Shown here: positions 1-58,711 of the stretch, piece by piece | How the letters are laid out: each line of letters starts with the position of its first letter | Numbering within the stretch: position 1 is the first letter of the stretch | Assembly (NCBI GenBank): GCA_029204225.1 | Contig: CM055107.1 | Location: 45,086,010-45,150,009, forward strand | DNA: 64,000 nt | Direction: 5' to 3' | Source: Diphasiastrum complanatum | Lineage: Eukaryota > Streptophyta > Lycopodiopsida > Lycopodiales > Lycopodiaceae | Program-made: the position numbers and the translations under genes | Notes under the pieces: model-generated | The model's input: the letters and a program-made list of their open reading frames with translations, nothing else | What the model was told of the DNA's origin: nothing | Databases searched by the model: none

Positions 1-1
1 T

Positions 2-2545
2 TTCAACTGTAAGAGTCCTGATCATATCGCCTGTGATTGCCGACAGCCTGCCACTGCTACTGCCGTCTATTTCCATGATGCTGACACACCTAATGATAGT
101 CCTGATTCTGCCATATGCCTTCATATTCTTGATGATGACCCACCTGTTGATCAGTTTGCCACACCCACTGAGCCTGTTCCTGATCCCCCTGATCTAGCTG
201 TATGCCATGCTCAGCTTGCTTATGCTACTTGGGCCGGTAAGCCGGGTCCACGCCATATCCGTCTTCGCGTACGTATCACTGGTCGTGAGTTTATTGCCCT
301 TGTTGACAGGGGTAGCACTCACTCGTTTCTCAGCAGTCATATTACTACACGCATTCGTGCTATGCCAATCACTACGCCTCATCCCCTGCATGTTGAGGTT
401 GCCAACGCACACTCTTTTCCTAGCACGCAGATGTATCAGCAGCTTTCATATCGGATTGGAGACTTCCTTGGTCAGGCAGATTTTCATATTATTCCACTTA
501 CACGGTACGATCTTATCCTCGGTGCTGATTGGTTTGCATCCTTGGTGCGGTTACAGTAGACCTCCAGCAGCAGACATTGACATTCTCTCATGATGGTACT
601 CCGCATATATTTTCCGGTATTGATTCTTGGCAGGACTATCAGCTTATTTCCGGGAAGCAGTTCATACGGAGCCTCCCGAAGGCCCACTGTGCGGCTATTC
701 TTTCTGTTCAGCTAGTTCAGCCTATTGCGGATGCACCACCTTTGCCACAGGTATTTTTTGAACTGTTGCGTGAACTTGAGCATGTTTTTAGAGAGCCGAC
801 TCAGTTACCACCTTTACGAGATGTCAACCACCATATAGACCTTGTTTCCTCTGCATCACCTCCTTCTTGTCCTCCTTTCCGTATGTCTATTGTTGAGCGC
901 AAGGAAGTCCAGCGTCAGGTGTCTGATTTATTACGTGAAGGCCTTATTGTTCCCAGCCACAGTCCTTTTGGTGCTCCTTTTTTACTTGTTGATAAGAAGG
1001 ATGGTACTAAACATCTATGTATTGATTATCGTGCTTTAAATAAACTTACTATCCGTAATCAGTACCCTATCCCTCATATGGATGACCTGTTTGACTAGTT
1101 AGGCCAAGCCAAGATCTTTTCTAAACTTGACCTCCGTTCCGGTTATCACCAGATTCGTATGCATCCTCCTGATGAGCACAAGACAGCTTTCCGTACCCAC
1201 TTTGGTCTGTATGAGTTTCGTGTCCTTCCTTTTGGTGTTACCAATGGCCCGCCCACTTTTCAGAATGTCATGAATAACATCTTTCGTCCTCTGCTTGGAA
1301 AGTGTGTCATTGTTTATTTTGACGATATCCTCATTTATAGCACCACTCTCTCTCTTCATGTTCAACACGTTCGATCTGTTTTTGTTTTGTTAGTTACTCA
1401 TCATCTGTATGCTAAACGTTCTAAATGTTCTTTTGCTGTTGTACAAATCGAGTTTTTGGGCTTCTTTGTTACTAATGGTACTGTTCGTCTCAACCCTCGT
1501 AAGGTCCATTCTATTCTTTCATGGCCTGTGCCTGCTGATGTTCATGATGTTCGTATGTTTCTTGGTCTTGTTATCCATCTTCGTAAACCAGTTGCTCATT
1601 TTGCCACTCTTGCATCTCCTTTGCATGCTCTGTTGAAAAAGGAAACTTCATTTGCTTGGACTCACGCATGTCAGTCAACTTTTGATACTTTGAAGGTTAA
1701 GCTTACCACTGCCCCTGTTTTATGTCTTCCAGATTTTTCCCAGCGTTTTGCTGTTGAGACTGATGCTAGTTCCACAGGATTAGGTGCTTTGTTACATCAG
1801 CGTCAGTGTGTTATTGCATATGAATCCCGTCGTCTTCGTTCGTATGAGCAGCGCTATTCCACTCATGAAAAAGAGTTGCTTGCTATCATTTTTGCTTTAA
1901 AGAAGTGGCATCATTATCTGTATCGTGTTCCGTTTGATGTTTTTACTGATCACCAGTCACTTCGTTATTTGTATACACAAAAGGATCTTAGTGATCGTCA
2001 GTACCGTTGGCTTCAGTTTTTACAGTCCTTTCATTTTGATATTCATTATAAGCCTGCTAAAAGTAACGCTGCTGCTGATGCTTTGTCTCGTTTACCTGCT
2101 CTTACTTACAGTCTTGTTACGTCTCCCCACTCTTGGTATGATGATCTTCCTCAGGCTTATGCCACATGTCCAGACTTTCGTGATGTTATGTCGTCTGCCT
2201 CTCGTCCTTCCTCTCACCAGGTTTATTCCATTGTTAATCATCGTTTGTTTCACTATGGTTCGTTATGTATTCCCAGCACTCTCGACATACGTCCATAGCT
2301 CCTCCTTGATGCCCATTCCTCTCTTGTTGGTGGCCATTTTGGTTTTCAGAAGTCCTTGTTCCGTTTGAAAGAACATTTTTATCGGCCTTCCATGAGCGTG
2401 ACCTTTCCCACCTTATTCATACTTGTGATTTTTGCCTTCGTAACAAGTATTCCCGTGAAAAACCTGGCGGTCTCCTTCAAAGTAGGCCTATTCCTTTCCG
2501 CCACTGGACTGATATATCTATGGACTTCATTTTAGGACTACTGGG
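2..2545 (+). pseudogene. Ty3/gypsy gag-pol remnant (zinc knuckle, protease, RT, RNase H, start of integrase)
   Basis: Decayed polyprotein of a Ty3/gypsy retrotransposon, cut by the window edge. It opens inside a CCHC zinc knuckle (C-x4-H-x4-C visible, first Cys off the window). A retropepsin domain follows in which the usual DSG active site reads D-R-G at about 305-313. A frameshift near 540 moves pol to another frame. The RT carries the YFDD catalytic motif at 1315-1326. RNase H (about 1740-2080) has the ETDAS start and ends with ADALSRLP. TAG stops break the frame at 1096-1098 and 2296-2298. The integrase H2C2 zinc site (about 2310-2440) is frameshifted near 2400, and the sequence loses similarity just after the first catalytic Asp (SMDFI, about 2520). 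No LTR can be tied to it. If MDH exon 7 lies beyond base 1, this element sits in MDH intron 6, antisense to the gene. Confidence 0.85.
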
Positions 2546-3479
2546 CTACTTTGCATATATTCCGCAGGCCTCTTTACATTTACTGTTGGTTATGTATATT
2601 TCTGGTTACGCATTTTATATTAGTCATGTACAGGCCCGAGAGCCTTTTTATATGCTTATGACCCGCACTGGGTCCTTTTTTATGACATTGACTGGCCTTG
2701 GGCCCTTATTATATGGTTATATGTGGAGTGGGGGCCCATAGGAGGGCTCCACATTTTGCCTCCCTTTACTTTTGAATTCCTATTTTAGGGTTCATTGGTA
2801 GGGTATTTATAGGGGCATTTGTACACTCATTTTTCAGATTATTGATTGGTATTGCTTGGGCTCTTCGTGGGAGAACCTATTGTCTTGTCTATTGCTTGTA
2901 GAGCTTTAGTCTATTGCTGTCTTTTATGCTTCATTGATTCAACACCTGAGATTTTGATCATAACTTACATTATGTTCCTTCTATTGATGTGTTTGCCGCT
3001 CCATTTTTTGATCCACATATGTGTGCATAGTCTTAATATGAACACTGATTTCTGTAATCATAGAGGCAAAGATTTGCAAGGAAACTCTATATTAGTAGTC
3101 TAGTGGAATTGGTGCACATGTTGATCCATCTTAACAGATTCCGTGGGGTTTCTCCTTCTCTATATGTTCTAGGATACTATGGCTCCTTAAACATCCATGA
3201 GTCTTTTTTGTTACAACATGCAAGGTTTATTTAGATGTATCCAACATTTGTTGGCATGCTTGGCAACGATTGTTTTCTCAGTTTCCTTTTTCTAAGTTCC
3301 TCATTTTTGTCGTATGAAATTTTTGGCCTAGCCTGGGATGCATTTACTCTTGTTTTTCTGCTAAGGGTCGACACACTTGGTTTTTACGACTAGCTTGAAA
3401 CATTGTACCTCTCCGCCTCCGTTGTTTCCTAGCTATTTGGCATGCTTGGCTGCTTCAACTTGATTGAGACCATTGTTAT
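2546..3479. other. Unassigned stretch, LTR-like in part
   Basis: No convincing coding sequence. A TATA-like word (gtatttataggggc) near 2801-2815 with pyrimidine-rich downstream sequence resembles the promoter part of a plant LTR, so it may be the remains of an LTR into which the preceding gypsy pol runs. No TG...CA ends or second copy were found. Confidence 0.3.
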
Positions 3480-3899
3480 TGTTAGGGACCCAACCCCTTG
3501 GGTCCCACACCTAACTTGACGCCGGGAACTTGGACTGAGCCTATTGACTTGACCAGTGACTCGTGGACCGCATGCATGCCACTTGTTGTAATCAGAAATA
3601 TGTGCTTGGCATGGAGACTCCTACCTTGCAGGTATACAACGGGAGGAGATCTTAGTTACCATTCATTCTATCTACATAGGAATGGGTGGATGGTAGCGCA
3701 TGTGCATAGCCAGGATGGTGCTAACTAGAGGCAGGAGAAGGATGAAAGTGTTGATGGGCGTATGGGGTATTGTTAGGGCTAGAAGTTGGATCTTGCTTCT
3801 TGTCTAGTCACAGGCTCAGGGCATGGAAGGCGGATCTGGAGCGTTCAGTTTCTTGTGTTGACCGGTAACTGGCAGTTTCCGGTTGGTAGGGTTATAACA
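3480..3899 (+). mobile_element. Gypsy LTR, family L2 (complete copy)
   Basis: A 420-bp LTR beginning TGTTAGGGACCC and ending ATAACA, followed 2 bp later by a primer-binding-like site. The same family appears in two pieces elsewhere: its first ~150 bp at 47123-47274 (minus strand) and its last ~310 bp at 44778-45085 (plus strand). Those pieces define its ends and show where another LTR element was inserted into it. The sister LTR of this copy is not present. Confidence 0.75.
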
Positions 3900-3901
3900 A
3901 T

Positions 3902-3914
3902 TGATATCAGAGCC
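3902..3914 (+). other. Primer-binding-like site and gypsy leader
   Basis: TGATATCAGAGCC resembles the plant initiator-Met tRNA primer site (TGGTATCAGAGC). The ~315 bp that follow, to about 4230, are a non-coding leader rich in CAGCTGGC-type words. They are comparable in position to the leader at 45086-45540. Confidence 0.6.
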
Positions 3915-4278
3915 ACCGAAAACTGTAAAGGTCTGATCGATCCACCCCAGTGAACTGTAAGTTGGACTCTGTTTTTATTCCGAAAATTTTTTGTGAATCA
4001 TCCAAACCGGGGATCAAGGTTCGTGCACTTTTTTGCTTTTCTTTTATCTTGAGTTGGAAAAAAAAAGGGGAAGGCAATGCATGGGCTGTCGCCACTAGCT
4101 GCATGACAGCTAGCCAAGGCAGCTGGGCTACTAGTTATGCAGCAGCTGGCTAAGCTGGCTCGCCAGCTGTGCACCCAGGCAACTGCCACACAGGCAACAT
4201 AGCTGCAACTAGGTAACTCTAACATTTCTAGCATTGATTTATCCTTTGTTGATAGTTCAATTTGTGAGGATTCTTGTT

Positions 4279-7200
4279 TTAATAGGATGTAATGAGAGTT
4301 GTAGCATGAGGAAGTGCAGGAGCCCGCTGACGTCGCCTGTGAACAGGAGCATGTATAGTGTGTCTCTGTGTAAGAGGTCTAGTAGGGCGTGTAACTCTCG
4401 TGACCGCCTGAGGCTGGGTGATGCGTCGTCTCTGCATCCTAGGTCTGGGAATGTCGTCGCAATCGCTGTCAGTCATGTCTGCATCAGGACGTGATCTCCG
4501 GCGAGAGAAGAAGGATGTAATCTGAGATTGTGTGTCTGGATAGGTGTGCTGAGCTGTCTGACATAGGTCCTGACGCAGGAGGGACGTCTCACGTATCATA
4601 AGTGCCACACATCTAGGGTCCTCAATGTAACTGGTGTCTGACGAAAAAGGCAATAGTATCGCCCTCTGTCTCAACCATAGATAATGAACATAACTGACAA
4701 AACCGCTCCTCACGTGGGGTACCCTGGAAGCGTCCAGTCTCAATCGCCAACTGGTGTGAGGACACTCGGAACTGGCCCAGAATAAATCGGAGCCCATGAG
4801 ATAGTCCTAAGGTGAGATAGTGAGGCAAAACTGGAAATCCAACTGTGTCTAGCTCTAGAAAGTGTGTCCTGTAATAGTCGGGTTTGACCCCGAGCTGTCC
4901 CTACCATGTCTGGCTCAGGTATGCTCTATAGAGAAAGCATCTGATATACTCATGGGTGCCCGATGGAAGGTCTGAGATAGAAATCCCAAGTGTATCCAGT
5001 ATCCGAGAGGCCTGAGAGAACCATGATAGTCAATGCCCCTGATCATAAAGGTCTTGCGAGGAGGCAAGTGCCGTCTATGTGTATCTCTGCTCATCTGTGG
5101 GTAACGTCATAATACGCTGAATATATAGAATAAGCTGGAAGATGGCGGATAGTTGAATGGGAGGGACCGCGAACTCTGTCAGGATAATCTGATGTGGGAC
5201 AGATGGCTTAGCCCGTATCATCCGAGATAACATGAGAACCTGCAGTCGTGAAATACTGGCCCAATCCGAAGATGTAAGACCCGCACACCATACCTCTGCT
5301 GCATATAGGGTTGTGGGAGTAACGAGAGTATCAAAAAGTTGACATTTACTCGAGGCATCCCGAATAAACCGTCTAAAACAAAAGCGCTCTAACTGGACAA
5401 GGGAGGCGTGACCCTTCCCAAGTCTGGCGGAGGCTACCTGTCGCATGCCAAAGATAGGGCCTGTAAAAAGCACGCCAAGGTAAGTGTAAGAAGATATGAC
5501 CTCCAAGGGTTGCCCATCAAAGATGAGTACCTGGCGCTGCATAGAAGCTCTCGATGTGTTGAGAACCATAACTTTGGTTTTCAATATGTTAACCCCCAAT
5601 CCCCATCTACTGCAGAAGGCATGAAGACTGTCTAGCGGTCGCTGTAATCCCTCTCTGGAAGAAGATAGGAGGACCACGTCATCTGCATATAATAGTATAG
5701 CAATCAAGATGCTCCCAAGCCTGCAACCTGTGCCACCGCATCCCTCAATAACTCTCTCAAGCTCGTCAATATATAGTCCAAACAGGGTTGGGGATAGAGA
5801 ACAACCCTGTTTCACGCCAATAGTGCTCCAGATGTGGTCTACGATGCCGGTATCACTCCGAAAACAGCCAAGGACTCTCTCATATAGTGCCATCACTGCC
5901 AAGATCATGTCAGTAGAAAAACCAAGATCACGGAGACACTGAATGAGAAGGGATCGTGGAACAGAGTCGAAGGCTTTCCTGAAGTCAACAAAACAACAGT
6001 AGACCCGTTCTCTTCTGTGTCTAGCCTCCTCAATAATGGCCCGAAGGGTGAAGATATGATCTGTGGTGGAGTAGTGTGCTCTGAAACCTGCCTGGACCAA
6101 TGCATGTAATCTCCTAGACTCTGCCTCAGAACTGACTGCTGACTGTACGATGGTGCCATATAACTTAGCAATGATGTGTCCAATCATAATGGTGCGATAG
6201 TTACCAGGGTCCATAAGGTCACCAGTTTCATGAATGGGGTGGATGATGTTGGTGCACCAGGAGGAAGGGAAGCCAGAGACAACTGCTTGATTAAGCAAAG
6301 TGGCTAGGATCGGTGAAAGTGTATCTGCAGCATGGATTAATAGTTCGGATTCAAGGTCGTCAATATCACGGGTGCGACAAGTTTTCAATCTTTTGATGGC
6401 GGTCAAAACCATGTCCCGGGTGAAGAAAGTGAAAGTAGTCGGTCGGGGAGGAATGGAGATGGGTGTGTCCGTGGGTACAGTATATAAGGTAGTGGCGTAT
6501 GTAGTCCAGGTATGGAGGTCAGTGAGGGGAGGAGGTGGGGCACGGGGGATGAATTCTCTCGAGAAGGCACCGGAGGAGGAACTACAAAGGGAATCGACTA
6601 AGCTTTTCCCTTTTAGAGTTTCATATGTCCATTTCTTCCGTCGGAGGGCATAATGGAAAGATCGACGAGCTGCAGGAAGAAGGTGTGTATTATGCAATCT
6701 AGCTTGGGTAACTTGGAGATGGAGCATACGACACTCGGCGTCAAACCAGGGAGGTCGGATAGGGTGTGACGGAGTGGGTGGGCGTCGATGTGGTTTGGAG
6801 GGAAAGGAAAATGATGCAGCGGTACGTAGTGACGTGGTAAGGAAGATAGCTTGTGTTTCCAACGACGTGTGGTGGGGAAAATGACAAAGAAATGAACTGA
6901 CGGCCTCCTGGTATGTCTTGATGTGAGAGCGATCAAAGGTGTATTTGGGTGCACGAGAGATGGATGGAATAATGAGTGGTTGGGAAGTCGGGATGGATCC
7001 CATACTGAAAGATAGGAAGGAGTGATTGGAAAGGGTAGTGGGAAGAATGTGGAAATCAGATATAAGTGGGATAAAAGCTGGTGACCCCATGAGATAGTCG
7101 ATAGCACTGTGTCCTCCTCTATGTGGATGGCAAGTGAATCTGCTAGAATGTGGCCAGCAAGCCAAGCCGTTGTAAATGGCCAACTCGTGAGCCTCACCCA

Positions 7201-7870
7201 TCTGTAGAAGGTACTCTCCATAACTCGTGATAGGGCCCATCATATCCTCTGAGCTCCTAGTGATGCCAATGTCCTCACAATCAATAGCTCGTGTACGTAA
7301 TATGTCATCAGTGTCGTGGAAATCCACCTGTCTGGTAGCAGTCCTGGCATTAAAGTCGCCAGTGAGAAGGACATAACCCCGATCTGTAAATCTGACAATG
7401 TCTGCGGAGAGATCAGTATAAGGAGAGCTAGAACCGTCTGCAAAGGAGGAGGACTCTGGAGGGAAGTAGCAGGCAGCAATGAAGAGATCCCTATCCAAAC
7501 CGATAGCTCGCCCAGTGATATGAGCCCATATGTATCGTGCTTGTGCATCATGTCGGATAAACTCTATAACTGGTTGTAGTCACTCTCGATAAAGACATGC
7601 AACTCCACCCGAACCTCTGCCACTCGCTGATCGAGTCTCTGTCCTATAAACTGAATCCCAGCTGTAACCTGCAAATGTGGGTAGTCCTCTCTCTGGGCTC
7701 TCATGTGTCTCCATAAAAAATAATATATCTCTGTCTGTGATGAAGTCGGTAAGATCTCCAGTCGTGGATGATGAGTGTATGCCATTACAGTTCCATATTC
7801 CAAGATGTAGGTGGTGTGGAGGGGGTCCCGGGATGCTCCCATGCCCAGGGACCCCAATTTCCTATAGGTT
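4279..7870 (-). pseudogene. LINE ORF2: endonuclease-reverse transcriptase
   Basis: The enzyme nicks target DNA and reverse-transcribes the LINE RNA at the nick. The endonuclease N-terminus (WNCNGI-like, ETHES) is spread over frames between about 7870 and 7500. From 7498 to 5075 one 807-codon frame is open. It has the endonuclease motif TGDFNAR and a His-containing HSAIDYLMG block. The last catalytic motif, normally SDH, reads SNH (near 7025); the plus-strand copy still has SDH. The RT follows with GFRAHYSTTDHIF, FVDFRKAFDS, GVKQGCSLSP and YADD (near 5690). After a frame change the tail carries an RFCQLC...ETE zinc-finger-like end and a basic C-terminus. The fingers are closer to animal-type LINEs than to the usual angiosperm L1 elements, judged from memory. 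Confidence 0.85.
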
Positions 7871-9205
7871 GTTTCCGGATGCAGTACCATCGAGGTACCG
7901 AACAACTCCATCATGATAGATCGCTCGTCTTCCGGTCGCTTTGGCGGTTTGGAGTGCTTGGCGTCTCTCTTCAACTTGGATATAGGTAAGGTCATCATCC
8001 ATGAAGATTTTGGTGTCTCTCAATTTGGTTCTTTTCCGCAAGGTTGCCTTACGATATGTATGTGACGTGAAGCGGCGGACCAAGGTAGCGGTGTCTTTTC
8101 TAGTACGCCATGCTGTATCCAAACCATCTGCATTGTGTCCTAGGGTAGTGCATAAAAATCTTTTTGCTTCGTCAATGGCATTTTGGGTGTCCACGATGCC
8201 TCGTACCCTAATATTGAGAGCCTTGGAATCTCAAAGTTTCTCTTACGTAAGAGTAGCGAAAATGAATGATGAGAAAGGGGGAGACTTACTTCCGTCATCG
8301 GTTGTCCAAGGTGGACTGGTAGCTTTGTTCTTGGTGATGATAGAAGCCCATGTGTTGGTCGATTCTTTGTGTTGGTTCAGTCGTTGTTCCAGATCTTGAA
8401 TCTTCATTTTTGTCTCTTCTTCTAGCTGGGAAGCATATTTATTTTCCCTTTCTGTCCGGAGCTGTTGGTTCTCTGTGCGTAGGTGGATGATTTCCAGTTT
8501 CAGAGTTTGCACATCTGTCTTCAATTCTTTCAGTTGGTAGGCTAGGAAATTCTCGAAGGATTTGGAGGTGGTGTAGTCAGCATGAGACAAGAAGGGGGTG
8601 TCTGGAGCAACGTTGGTAGAGATGGGAGTCGAAGGGACAGGGGATGAGGGAGGGCTCGAGTGGGATTGTTGTTGCATAGCAGTGGGGGCAGGTGTCTGTT
8701 GCGCAGCAGGAGGGACCTGTTGCTCAGTAGCAGGATGGCATATGGAGGGGGAGTGGAGAGGAGGGGCAGCAGGTGGGCAAGACGGGGCAGCAGGTGGGGC
8801 AGAGGAGGAGGGCGGAACAACAGATGGGTAGGGCAGGGCATTAGGTGGATCAGAGGAGGGTGAGTGGGCAACAACTGGAGCGGAAGAAGGGGGCAGATCA
8901 GCAGATGGGTAGGGCAGGGTAGCGGGTGGAGCTGAGGAGGGCAGCTGGTGGACAGTGGACAGAGGATGGTGTTGGTGGGCAGTAGATGGAGCGGAGGGAG
9001 GTGGAGCGGAGGAGGGGGGGGGGGGGGGGGGGGGCGAAGTAGCAGGTGGAGTGGAGGGAGATGGAGCGGAGGAGGGGGGCGGAGCAGTAGGTAGAGCGGA
9101 GGGAGGTGGAGCGGCAGTAGGTGCGGATGGGGGTGGGGTAGAGGATGATGGAGGGGGTCGGGGAGGAGTTGGGGAGCAAGGGCTCCCCCTGGTTCTTTGT
9201 GCCAT
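7862..9205 (-). pseudogene. LINE ORF1: proline-rich, coiled-coil nucleic-acid-binding protein
   Basis: Likely RNA-binding ORF1 protein. I start it at the ATG at 9205, because the longer frame to 9349 only adds codons read from a (GA)n run. Residues 1 to ~210 are Pro/Ser/Ala-rich repeats. A leucine-heptad coiled coil follows (about 8540-8390). After a frameshift near 8230 comes a fold-like block starting NIRVRGI, then a C-terminal part with MDDDLTY, AKATGRR and a final VRYLDG (8194-7862). Coiled coil, RRM-like core and C-terminal domain in this order resemble the vertebrate-type L1 ORF1p. Plant L1 ORF1 usually has an RRM plus CCHC knuckle, and no knuckle is seen here. Homology is inferred by eye. 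Confidence 0.65.
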
Positions 9206-9271
9206 GGAGGTGGGAGAGGAGGGCGAGAGAGAAAGGGGGGGGGGAGGGATCAGTGATGGACTGTCACCATC

Positions 9272-9274
<3 letters not shown>

Positions 9275-9324
<50 letters not shown>
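9275..9324. repeat. (GA)n microsatellite
   Basis: About 25 uninterrupted GA units at the 5' end of the minus-strand LINE. Confidence 0.95.
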
Positions 9325-9328
<4 letters not shown>

Positions 9329-9361
9329 TATATATACGATGAGTCTCAAGAGAGCATCAAC

Positions 9362-9450
9362 TAATAATGGAGGAACTGCAAACTCTGTGGTGGTGATCTA
9401 ATGTGGTACGGTTGGCTTAGCCCGTATCATCCGAGAAAGCATAATGATCT
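9362..9450 (-). mobile_element. Fragment of a second LINE (ORF2 3' part)
   Basis: Matches the ORF2 region at about 5155-5240 of the neighbouring LINE, sharing GGCTTAGCCCGTATCATCCG, in the same orientation. It lies directly upstream of that LINE's 5' end, so a truncated copy abuts it head to tail. A short (AG)n run (9453-9470) follows. Confidence 0.7.
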
Positions 9451-9470
9451 ATAGAGAGAGAGAGAGAGAG

Positions 9471-10425
9471 GCTATGCAGTTACTAGTTACTAGTATGATG
9501 TATCTACTATCATCATTCATGTTTGTTCGATTGCATAAGTTTTTGCTCGCAACTCAAATTGCTCAGTTCTACCAGAGTTAACCAAACTACCAATCTTGAC
9601 TCTCAAATTTCAATGCACAAACAGGTAGATAGATCAATGCACATGTCACGAAAACAATAGTTACTAGTAGTAGTATATAAAGTGTTGCAGATAGCAGTTT
9701 AACTATTGTTTTTATAAGAACAGAAGGCTTAGCACTAAGAAAAACAAAAAAAGAGAGAAAAAAAATGGTTTGAACAATCTTTCGATTTGAACCCGGTTCA
9801 CTAGCCAGGACCAGTTCGAATCGATATGAACTGGACAAATTCACCCGATTCAAAAGACTGATTCAAATCGACTAGAAACTATGGGCCAATCTAAGGCCAT
9901 TAATCGTGTCCTGAAGAATTACTTGGACAATTATGTTTCTCCTACTAGACGTGTGATTGGAATCAGCATCTATGTCTTGCTAAGTACAGTTATAACAGTT
10001 GTAACTTATGTGTCTCTGTTGTTACTTGCTCATGGCTATTTGCCCACTTTGCCAAGTATTCTTGTCCTATTGTTGCAGTAACTATCGCTCTTTTAAGTGC
10101 TTCAGAGATTATTGATTGTGCCACTCCACATCATTGCTGCTAAAATCTGTGATTCAGTTCATAACCATTGGAGAATATCTGCTTGAACATTCAACAAAGA
10201 TTTACTTTTGCTTTTACACAACACTAGCAAATAGAATGATTAGTCAAAATAGGAGCACCAAAAATCTGTTCCTCAATAGATTCTTTGATTTTGCTCAAAC
10301 CTGATTGCTTTTCATTCCCAAAAGTTCCAAAACATAGAAAAGAAAATGAACTTAAATGGCTGAAATCGAAACAACAATTCATTCATTCTATGTGCACAGG
10401 AGGCCCAAAAGGATTGATTGTCAAC
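9471..10425. other. Unassigned intron 6 sequence
   Basis: No open frame that I can support. At 9780-9870 there is a cluster of short words around GGTTCGAATCG and GATTCAAATC, as in other palindrome-rich stretches of the window. The final MDH exon was looked for here and not found. Confidence 0.4.
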
Positions 10426-58001
<47,576 letters not shown>

Positions 58002-58126
58002 CGCGATCCTACACGTACCTGGATTAATGCGTGTTTGTTTGTGTCTTTCCTGCCAATCCTCGCAGAAGAAAAGAAGATGCAAGCAACAGAGACGAAAGAG
58101 CTCAAGATAAGTGAATAGTTATTACA
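58002..58126 (-). promoter_or_regulatory. mMDH 5' flank / probable 5' UTR
   Basis: Pyrimidine-rich on the minus strand (CATCTTCTTTTCTTCTGC), as in plant leaders. No clear TATA box. A GTACGT donor-like word 15 bp upstream of the ATG is too close to be an intron of usual size. Confidence 0.45.
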
Positions 58127-58330
58127 TATTTCCTAAAACCCTTGGTATGGTGTGTACATTCCTTAAACCCCTTTCCCTAAAACCCTCGCTTAAACCCATC
58201 TTCCCTAAAAAAAACCCTTGCTTAAAACCCATCTTCCCTAAAAACCTTGTGCTTAAACCCATCTTCCTTAAACCCATGTTTCCTAAACCCTTGTGATAGG
58301 GTGTACATTGCTTAAACCCCCTTCCTCACT
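58127..58330. repeat. Telomere-like minisatellite upstream of mMDH
   Basis: Degenerate units around CCCTAAAACCC / CTTAAACCCATCTT of 15-34 bp. The block is framed by two copies of a longer unit, CCTAAA(A)CCCTTG...GGTGT(GT)ACATT.CTTAAACCCC, at 58131-58172 and 58285-58325. The AAACCCTAA-type word is known from plant promoters as the telo-box; a regulatory role here is a guess. Confidence 0.75.
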
Positions 58331-58711
58331 TTGTTTCATGCATACATACATGTTTCCATTATTTTTGTGTGTGATTTTTTGTATTATTTTTGTGTGTGAT
58401 TTTTTGTCTTTGTCATGGTATGAGTAAGTTGACGATTTGCCAAAAGTTATTGTTATTGTGACGATTTTTTATCTTTGCCAAAAGTTGTGCTCTTACTCTT
58501 ACTTGAGTTTGAGCATTAAAATAAGTTTTAAGAGAGAAATTTAAATCTTCTAAAATGCAACCTTTGTTTTTATTTCTTATAAAAATTTAAGCCATTTGAA
58601 TCCCCTACCTAAGGTGAAGCTTTATGTGATGTATAGATCACCTTGTAACTTTATGATGTGAGAGACGTAACTACTAAGTTACAGCTTCAAAGAAAATTCC
58701 TCACACTCAAG
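58331..58711. other. Unassigned flank
   Basis: A short tandem duplication, TTATTTTTGTGTGTGATTTTTTGT, occurs at about 58360-58383 and 58384-58407; otherwise nothing recognised. Confidence 0.4.

Larger units (their letters stand above)
4232..9340 (-). mobile_element. Nearly full-length LINE (non-LTR retrotransposon), defective
   Basis: Reads 5' to 3' on the minus strand: a (GA)n-containing 5' region, a proline-rich/coiled-coil ORF1, then an ORF2 with apurinic-type endonuclease, reverse transcriptase and a C-terminal Cys-containing region, ending near 4232. A second copy of the same family lies on the plus strand at 20692-23133, and an ORF1 fragment at 28112-28510. No poly-A tail or target duplication was identified. 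Frameshifts in both ORFs and a changed endonuclease residue make this copy inactive. It inserted into gypsy-derived sequence. Confidence 0.85.

Noticed and set aside
1159-2298. Possible endogenous pararetrovirus polymerase
   Set aside because: RT-RNase H is followed by an integrase zinc domain, and the related elements have integrase and chromodomain with LTRs, so this is Ty3/gypsy.
4279-4797. 172-codon frame as a separate gene
   Set aside because: It is the C-terminal continuation of LINE ORF2 after a frame change, with the expected position and orientation.
8598-9401. Plus-strand Gly-rich reading frames opposite LINE ORF1
   Set aside because: They mirror the Pro-rich repeats of ORF1 on the minus strand and have no domain of their own.
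58002-58082. Upstream in-frame ATG (58082) as mMDH start
   Set aside because: It would add a segment with Cys, Glu, Asp and His that is unlike a transit peptide. The ATG at 58001 gives a standard Arg/Ser-rich presequence.
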